Part shown: piece after piece, positions 37,226 to 41,203 of the stretch
Layout of the letters: each line of letters starts with the position of its first letter
How positions within the stretch are numbered: position 1 is the first letter of the stretch
Source of the DNA: Desulfoscipio geothermicus
Lineage (GTDB): Bacteria; Bacillota; Desulfotomaculia; Desulfotomaculales; Desulfallaceae
DNA length: 41,203 nucleotides
Assembly (NCBI GenBank): GCA_016841905.1
Contig: JAENYF010000029.1
Location: 1-41,203 of the forward strand
Direction of reading: 5' to 3'
Translations under genes and position numbers: made by a program
Notes under the pieces: generated by a model
What the model was told of the DNA's origin: nothing
The model's database searches: none
The model's input: only the letters and a program-made list of their open reading frames with translations

Positions 37226-37285
37226 ATAGGTGAGCGTAAAAGAAGCCCCACCTTGATTACAAAGTGAAGCTTGCTTACTTACTTT
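37226..37285 (+). repeat. Dispersed repeat (possible IS-end relic), copy B
   Basis: The sequence ATAGGTGAGCGTAAAAGAAG continuing CCCCACCTTG aligns with the minus strand of 7315-7372. It lies just after wtpC. The ORFs here read through it and are not genes. Confidence 0.5.
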
Positions 37286-37307
37286 TATATACCCGACAAG
37301 CGACGGG

Positions 37308-37490
37308 TTAACTTGCGCTTGCCAAAAGTAGGATTGCCAGGAGTATCTGCGCATGAAGATCATAATCAATATCATCGTACATAAAAATCACAACACAGAC
37401 TGTCAGGCCCACGCCTGTCAAACACGCGAAAAGGCAGATTCTTTTTTTTATGGCCTGCAATCCTATCACTCCCTTAGTAATTTCTCTCAT
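37308..37490 (-). pseudogene. Truncated membrane-protein gene (5' part)
   Basis: The 60-codon frame MREITKGVIGLQAIKKRICL, then FACLTGVGLTVCVVIFMYDDIDYDLHAQILLAILLLASAS, has two hydrophobic segments. From IDYDLHAQILLAILLLAS its DNA is identical to the gene that crosses the right edge of the window, whose protein continues SISSGLWIHEYRKSKIARLIM. Here the identity stops at 37317 and a stop codon follows within two codons. It is therefore the 5' remnant of a duplicated or recombined gene. It has no recognised function. Confidence 0.7.
37317..37371. repeat. 55-bp direct repeat, copy 1
   Basis: This is identical base for base to 41149-41203, where the window ends, so the true repeat may be longer. 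Both copies lie in the same frame of a membrane-protein gene. Confidence 0.9.
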
Positions 37491-37507
37491 TCTCTAATCT
37501 TATTTTC

Positions 37508-37543
37508 AAAAAAGCCCCTACCTTTTTAGGCAGGGGCTTTCCT
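37508..37543 (-). terminator. Intrinsic terminator of copper-amine-oxidase-N gene
   Basis: On the minus strand AAAGCCCCTGCCT and AGGTAGGGGCTTT form a stem (one mismatch) around AAAA, followed by TTTGAAA. It lies about 50 bp downstream of the 37591-38943 gene. Confidence 0.85.
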
Positions 37544-37590
37544 GTCAAGCAAGCAGCCTGATTAACTCTTATACTTTCACAACGCTCATC

Positions 37591-38943
37591 TTATTTGAAT
37601 TGGATCGTCACCTTATAACTTACGCCATCCCAGTCAACCTTTGCACCCAGATTGTCTGCAATAAAACGCAGGGGCAGCATGGTGCGGCTGTTCTTAATGA
37701 TCGGCGCGACGTCGGTCATGCCGGGCTTTCCATTGATCAAGGTTTCATTTTTGTCGATCCAAAGATCTATGATGGTGCCCTTTTGCTCAATGGTCACTTT
37801 CTTTTCCGCTGCCAGCCATTTGACGGTGCCGCCGGCCGCTTCGATGACGGCGGCGATGGGCAGAAGTGTTCTGCCGTTGTAAACAATCGGTACTGTGCCC
37901 CGGCCCGGATCAATTTCCCTTTGTGCGCCGTTTACGGTCATATACGGGTTGTTAATGCTCAGAATAATTGTGCCTATGCCGTTCGGAAGGATGGGATTGC
38001 CTGAACCGGATGCCTTTTGTCCGCCGCACGCAGCTGTGGCGCTGGGGGTAGCGCAGGCTTCGTTTGATACAGTGCCCATTCCGCTGCTGTAAACAGGCCT
38101 CATGGTATAGCAATAAGTGGTACCATTTAAAACGTTAGGATCATTATAGGAAGTATCTTTAATGGGGAAATCGGTAACCGGTGTTGTAGTTTCCTTGCCG
38201 CTGCCCGTACCTCTGAAAAGGTGATATCCAATCAGGCCCTTCTTATCTGCAGCAGCACTCCACGTCAGGCATACCTGTTTATTGCCGGCAGTGGCACGCA
38301 GGTTTTGCATGGAAGGCGTCGCCGGGGTCGCCGGGCTCGCTTCCTTCCACTCGTACACATAAGAATAACCGTAAGAATTACCTAATTGCAGCCAGATGGC
38401 TTTTTTGTCTCCCTTTTTGCCTGCCGGGATAACTTTACCGGACTCAAAATAAGTGGCCTGGTTCGTAATATGGGTTTCACCTTTGGTGGATTGGAATCTT
38501 ATCAGACCTGCAGTGGCATAACTGGGGCTTCCCAAATTGGCTAGGTCAAACTTGGCATCTATCGGGGGTGATGACCAGGATTTATTACCAATGGTCTGCA
38601 CCTCAATATTGAAGCCGGTTTTTTGATTGGGGGCAATAAAGGCCGGCGGAGTGTCCCACTTAACCTGATAGTTATAAAAAGCTATGACTTTACCATTGTT
38701 GTCTTTACGCGTACATGAGAGAGTCATATTTCCCTCGTTACCCTCACAGGTAAATGTGTCCCCTAATCCACCACCCTTAACTTTTACATCCAATGATGAT
38801 ACGTGATAATTAGTTTTAATCAGATGCCAGCCTTCGGTTGAAGTGGCTGCCAGGGCTTTTTCCGTTGCAAAGCCGTTTGGCGCCAACAAGACTACTGTAA
38901 AAATTAGGGTGCAAATTAAAACATACATACTTTTTTTGAACAT
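37591..38943 (-). CDS. Secreted protein with fibronectin-III-like and copper-amine-oxidase-N domains
   Basis: This 450-aa protein has a signal peptide (KKSMYVLICTLIFTVVLLAPNGFATEKALA). A beta-rich region of about 170 residues follows, then a fibronectin type III-like domain (MQNLRATAGNKQVCLTWSAA..GLIGYHLFRGTGSGKE...DTSYNDPNVLNGTTYCYTMRPVYSSGMGTVSNEACATP). The C-terminus is a Cu_amine_oxidN1 domain: INNPYMTVNGAQREIDPGRGTVPIVYNGRTLLPIAAVIEAAGGTVKWLAAEKKVTIEQKG and a second half ending TMLPLRFIADNLGAKVDWDG. This domain is not an oxidase by itself; it is a common surface module in Firmicutes. GGAGGG precedes the ATG. Terminators lie on both sides, so it is a single-gene unit. Confidence 0.9.
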   Translation of the reverse strand: MFKKSMYVLICTLIFTVVLLAPNGFATEKALAATSTEGWHLIKTNYHVSSLDVKVKGGGLGDTFTCEGNEGNMTLSCTRKDNNGKVIAFYNYQVKWDTPPAFIAPNQKTGFNIEVQTIGNKSWSSPPIDAKFDLANLGSPSYATAGLIRFQSTKGETHITNQATYFESGKVIPAGKKGDKKAIWLQLGNSYGYSYVYEWKEASPATPATPSMQNLRATAGNKQVCLTWSAAADKKGLIGYHLFRGTGSGKETTTPVTDFPIKDTSYNDPNVLNGTTYCYTMRPVYSSGMGTVSNEACATPSATAACGGQKASGSGNPILPNGIGTIILSINNPYMTVNGAQREIDPGRGTVPIVYNGRTLLPIAAVIEAAGGTVKWLAAEKKVTIEQKGTIIDLWIDKNETLINGKPGMTDVAPIIKNSRTMLPLRFIADNLGAKVDWDGVSYKVTIQFK

Positions 38944-39022
38944 TTGTTATTCCCTCCTGACATTTTTGTCAATTATAGAATTTTCCGCTCCAGGTGTCTT
39001 CACCCAAACCGGGTAGTCTTTG

Positions 39023-39060
39023 TCAAAAAGCCCCCACCCTTTTTCGGGTAGGGACTTAAA
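39023..39060 (-). terminator. Intrinsic terminator after LuxR remnant
   Basis: On the minus strand AAGTCCCTACCC and GGGTGGGGGCTT (two mismatches) pair around GAAAAA, followed by TTTTTGAC. It lies just downstream of the LuxR fragment's stop at 39091. Confidence 0.75.
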
Positions 39061-39090
39061 AATCCTTTGTTTATGCGCCCTGCGACTACT

Positions 39091-39183
39091 TTATCTAGCG
39101 GTGTCCTCGTCCGTCGTCAAAATGATGTCGATCAGCTCAGCTCGGCTCCGGACATTAAATTTGGCATAAATATTTTGTTTTGA
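39091..39183 (-). pseudogene. LuxR-type HTH C-terminal remnant
   Basis: The minus strand reads KQNIYAKFNVRSRAELIDII followed by LTTDEDTAR and a stop. This is the recognition helix and tail of a LuxR/NarL HTH (..k.iy.KlgV.sR.eli...). Only about 30 codons are left; the preceding part is missing and the uridine-kinase-like gene ends 11 bp away. It is a leftover of a deleted regulator. Confidence 0.7.
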
Positions 39184-39193
39184 TAATTATATC

Positions 39194-40582
39194 CTAACGG
39201 CTGAAATATAAACCGCCTCCAATAAATTCCCTTAAAATAGAATTGAAAGGAACTTTTGCATAATCCATAGGTTCGAAAAACGTCAATAGATTCATAAGGC
39301 GCTCTTTTGTATCGCGAAAAGGACTATCATCGCTGATTTTACTTAAGATAGACTCTGCAAAAGGACGTAAGACGTTCATTTCATAAAGGATATTTGAATT
39401 AAACATAACATCTGCCTCTTCCTGGAATCTAAAAATGTTCTCTTCTTCACCTCTGCGCACGCTAGCCCACAGGCTTAATGTTGTTTCGGGGTGGGAACCT
39501 CTGTACCAATCATCCTTAACCAATCTGCGCAGCAATCTAACTTCAGTGGTGGGCATTCTGTTGATTAGGTCAAAATTAAGCCCGCCAAGTGCACTGACAT
39601 AGACTTTAAAAAGCAGATTCCTATTAATGTCGGGCACCAAACTGGGATTTAAGGCATGCATTCCTTCAACAACCAGAATTTCCGCAGGTCCAACATGCAT
39701 AGTCTCAGGTTGCTTAGTCCGCCGGCCGTGGATAAAATCATAAACGGGCACCTCAACAGTTTCTCCGGCAATTAACTGTTCAAGATGTTGCTGCAATAGC
39801 GGTATGTCCAATGCTTCCAAACAGTCAAAATTATATTTTCCATCTGCATCACGCGGCATTTGATCCCTGCTTAAATAGTAGTCATTCAGAGAAAGGGAAA
39901 CTGTCTTCATGCCAAGTACCTGCAATTGCGTGGCAATTCTCTGGGCAAAGCATGTTTTGCCGGAAGACGATGGACCGGCAATAAGCAGCACACGCAAGGC
40001 GCGGCGTTGTTTAATTATCAAATCCGCAATATCGGAGATTGTCTTTTCCTGTACCGCTTCTGCCAGATCAAGCAACTGCAGGCTCCGGCCAGAGGTAATA
40101 TAGTTATTTATATCGGAAAAGAATTCAATACCGACTTGGTTTAACCAGTGCTGGCTCCATTCATAGGTACTTGCTAACAGAAAAGGCGGTTCAATTGGCT
40201 TATTGCTTTTTATGTTGGCTTCACTGAAGTCGATTATAAAACCGTAAGAAAAAGGAGTAATGGTAAACTGATTAGCCAGGGAAGTGGTGGTGTGGGCAGG
40301 ATAGATTATTTTCACTCTCATATCGCTTAATTGGTAGTGATAATAACCATCTTTACTTTCAATAAACTGGATCGGGCTGTCCTGTTCAACCCATTCCCTG
40401 AGTCTCATCTCAATTTGTTTTACCTCTCTTACAGATAGCATAGAACCGACCAAGTTGCCAAAAACCCCTTCACCTATTGAATAAGAGTTTTTAAAAGCTT
40501 CATTGGGAAACAGATCATGCATGACTTTAGCGACTCCCAATTTAAGAGTTTGAGTGCCCTTACGAAAATGGGTTTCGATCAT
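39194..40582 (-). CDS. Uridine kinase-like P-loop protein with tRNA-synthetase-like N-terminus
   Basis: This 462-aa protein has an N-terminal part resembling the SAD/TGS-associated region of threonyl-tRNA synthetases (GTQTLKLGVAKVMHDLFPN; PFLLASTYEWSQHWLNQVGIEFFSDINNYITSGR). The C-terminal phosphoribulokinase/uridine kinase domain has VLLIAGPSSSGKTCFAQRIATQL (Walker A, about residue 200), SLSLNDYYLSRDQMPRDADGKYNFDCLEALDIPLL, VPVYDFIHGRRTKQP and ILVVEGMHALNP. It probably phosphorylates a nucleoside. The ATG at 40582 has GAAGGTGA upstream. Confidence 0.9.
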   Translation of the reverse strand: MIETHFRKGTQTLKLGVAKVMHDLFPNEAFKNSYSIGEGVFGNLVGSMLSVREVKQIEMRLREWVEQDSPIQFIESKDGYYHYQLSDMRVKIIYPAHTTTSLANQFTITPFSYGFIIDFSEANIKSNKPIEPPFLLASTYEWSQHWLNQVGIEFFSDINNYITSGRSLQLLDLAEAVQEKTISDIADLIIKQRRALRVLLIAGPSSSGKTCFAQRIATQLQVLGMKTVSLSLNDYYLSRDQMPRDADGKYNFDCLEALDIPLLQQHLEQLIAGETVEVPVYDFIHGRRTKQPETMHVGPAEILVVEGMHALNPSLVPDINRNLLFKVYVSALGGLNFDLINRMPTTEVRLLRRLVKDDWYRGSHPETTLSLWASVRRGEEENIFRFQEEADVMFNSNILYEMNVLRPFAESILSKISDDSPFRDTKERLMNLLTFFEPMDYAKVPFNSILREFIGGGLYFSR

Positions 40583-40761
40583 ATGCTCACCTTCATATAG
40601 TTATTTGGCAAAGTAAGGTTTCCACAAAATGGCTATAGCGAACTACGGTTAGGCTAATGAACGTAATTTGACAAATTTCTGCAAATTTCTTGTACTTATC
40701 CGAATAATTCGCCAATTATTCATGGACTCCTGCTAACTACAGTACCGATTCTATTATTCCA

Positions 40762-41203
40762 TCAATTTGTAAACGTCGGCGCAATGCCGGTTTCGTAGCG
40801 GAATTTTTCGTAGATTTCTTCCAAATCTGCTTTGTCAATCGCCTCGCGGAGCAGTCGCGTGGTTTGCACCCATTTTTCAGTTCCATAGGTGAGAGCAATA
40901 AAACTATGTCCGATCTCCACAGCCTTTAAATGAATACCGTCCTGATTGAATTTGATGATTTTCGAATCCAGCAGGATCCCGAAGTAGGAAATGAACACCT
41001 CGGAATTGTCGATGTCCTTCGATTCCATATCTGCACCGGATATGCCGCTGATGACGGCAGTGCGGATGTGCAGAATCGGATTTTCCATGATGAGCCGCGC
41101 AATTTTTGATTTTCTGTATTCGTGTATCCATAAACCTGAAGAAATTGAGCTTGCCAAAAGTAGGATTGCCAGGAGTATCTGCGCATGAAGATCATAATCA
41201 ATA
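40762..41203 (-). CDS. Membrane protein, partial at right edge
   Basis: The reading frame enters from the right edge as IDYDLHAQILLAILLLASSI, continues SSGLWIHEYRKSKIARLIMENPILHIRTAVISGISGADMESKDIDNSEVFISYFGILLDSKIIKFNQDGIHLKAVEIGHSFIALTYGTEKWVQTTRLLREAIDKADLEEIYEKFRYETG and stops at 40762. A hydrophobic segment is followed by a soluble domain of about 110 residues that I do not recognise. A TTG at 41157 is only internal. The 5' part is outside the window, but the truncated copy at 37308-37490 suggests how it begins. Confidence 0.65.
   Translation of the reverse strand, partial: IDYDLHAQILLAILLLASSISSGLWIHEYRKSKIARLIMENPILHIRTAVISGISGADMESKDIDNSEVFISYFGILLDSKIIKFNQDGIHLKAVEIGHSFIALTYGTEKWVQTTRLLREAIDKADLEEIYEKFRYETGIAPTFTN
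41149..41203. repeat. 55-bp direct repeat, copy 2
   Basis: This is identical to 37317-37371 and reaches the end of the window. It is part of the edge gene's coding sequence. Confidence 0.9.

Noticed and set aside
37160-37375. 71-codon minus-strand ORF after wtpC
   Set aside because: It reads the duplicated membrane-gene segment in the wrong frame and then the dispersed repeat.
38944-39022. Possible c-di-GMP riboswitch before the copper-amine-oxidase-N gene
   Set aside because: The leader has short complementary words but none of the conserved GEMM blocks that I would need to see.

Overview
The window looks like the chromosome of an anaerobic, spore-forming Clostridia-type Firmicute, most probably Peptococcaceae (Desulfotomaculum/Pelotomaculum-like). 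The reasons are strong AGGAGG ribosome sites with frequent TTG/GTG starts, the YvrJ-DUF2922-DUF1659 triplet, a DUF3231 protein, copper-amine-oxidase-N surface repeats, DUF5320 proteins, a tungstate transporter, and WYL regulators. The genus is an inference.

Layout. (1) 1-900, minus strand: three tiny genes (YvrJ, DUF2922, DUF1659) and the start codon of a fourth at the left edge. (2) 1236-2068, plus: a DUF3231 two-repeat gene damaged by an internal deletion and frameshift. (3) 2225-12972, minus: a phage-type replication and control module without head, tail, lysis or integrase genes. In transcription order it has a zinc ribbon, a small conserved protein, a sigma-like regulator, two small proteins, DUF2800, DUF2815, family A DNA polymerase, a VapE-type primase/ATPase, an SNF2-like helicase whose Walker A motif is broken by a 4-nt insertion, a Cys-containing small protein and a sigma-70-region-4-like regulator. 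Two long perfect palindromes of the same family bracket the helicase. (4) 13122-14867, plus: an AT-rich island with an operator-like inverted repeat, a 48-aa ORF and an autoinhibited Fic AMP-transferase.

(5) 14875-27884: a complete type I-E CRISPR-Cas locus, all on the minus strand. Gene order is cas3, cas8e, cse2, cas7e, cas5e, cas6e, cas1e and cas2 fused to a DnaQ-like exonuclease, then a leader of about 155 bp and an array of 52 identical 28-bp repeats with 51 spacers. Cas3 cuts and unwinds targets selected by Cascade (Cas8e, Cse2, Cas7e, Cas5e, Cas6e). Cas6e makes the crRNAs, and Cas1 with Cas2-DnaQ adds spacers at the leader end. Every one of the 51 spacers begins with a pyrimidine in crRNA orientation, which probably reflects the PAM. 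The leader-distal end of the array abuts, with no gap, the surviving C-terminal third of a WYL-domain regulator; the last repeat is not decayed. The array end therefore looks like a deletion or insertion junction.

(6) 28168-33802: a mixed accessory region with a DUF1643-like protein, an alarmone-hydrolase-like HD protein, a second broken WYL gene, two small overlapping ORFs, a CNNM/CorC-type transporter, a MntA-HepT toxin-antitoxin pair and two DUF5320-type small proteins behind a strong promoter with a CRP-like palindrome. (7) 34085-37188, plus: a WtpABC-type tungstate/molybdate transporter behind a structured leader with an 11-codon ORF and a strong terminator. (8) 37226-41203, mainly minus: a secreted copper-amine-oxidase-N/fibronectin-like protein, a uridine-kinase-like protein, a LuxR C-terminal remnant, and two copies of a 55-bp segment of a membrane-protein gene. 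One copy is truncated; the other belongs to a gene that runs off the right edge.

I found no rRNA or tRNA gene and no intact transposase. The most striking features are the CRISPR/WYL junction, the invariant spacer first base, the palindrome-bracketed broken helicase, and the number of gene fragments.
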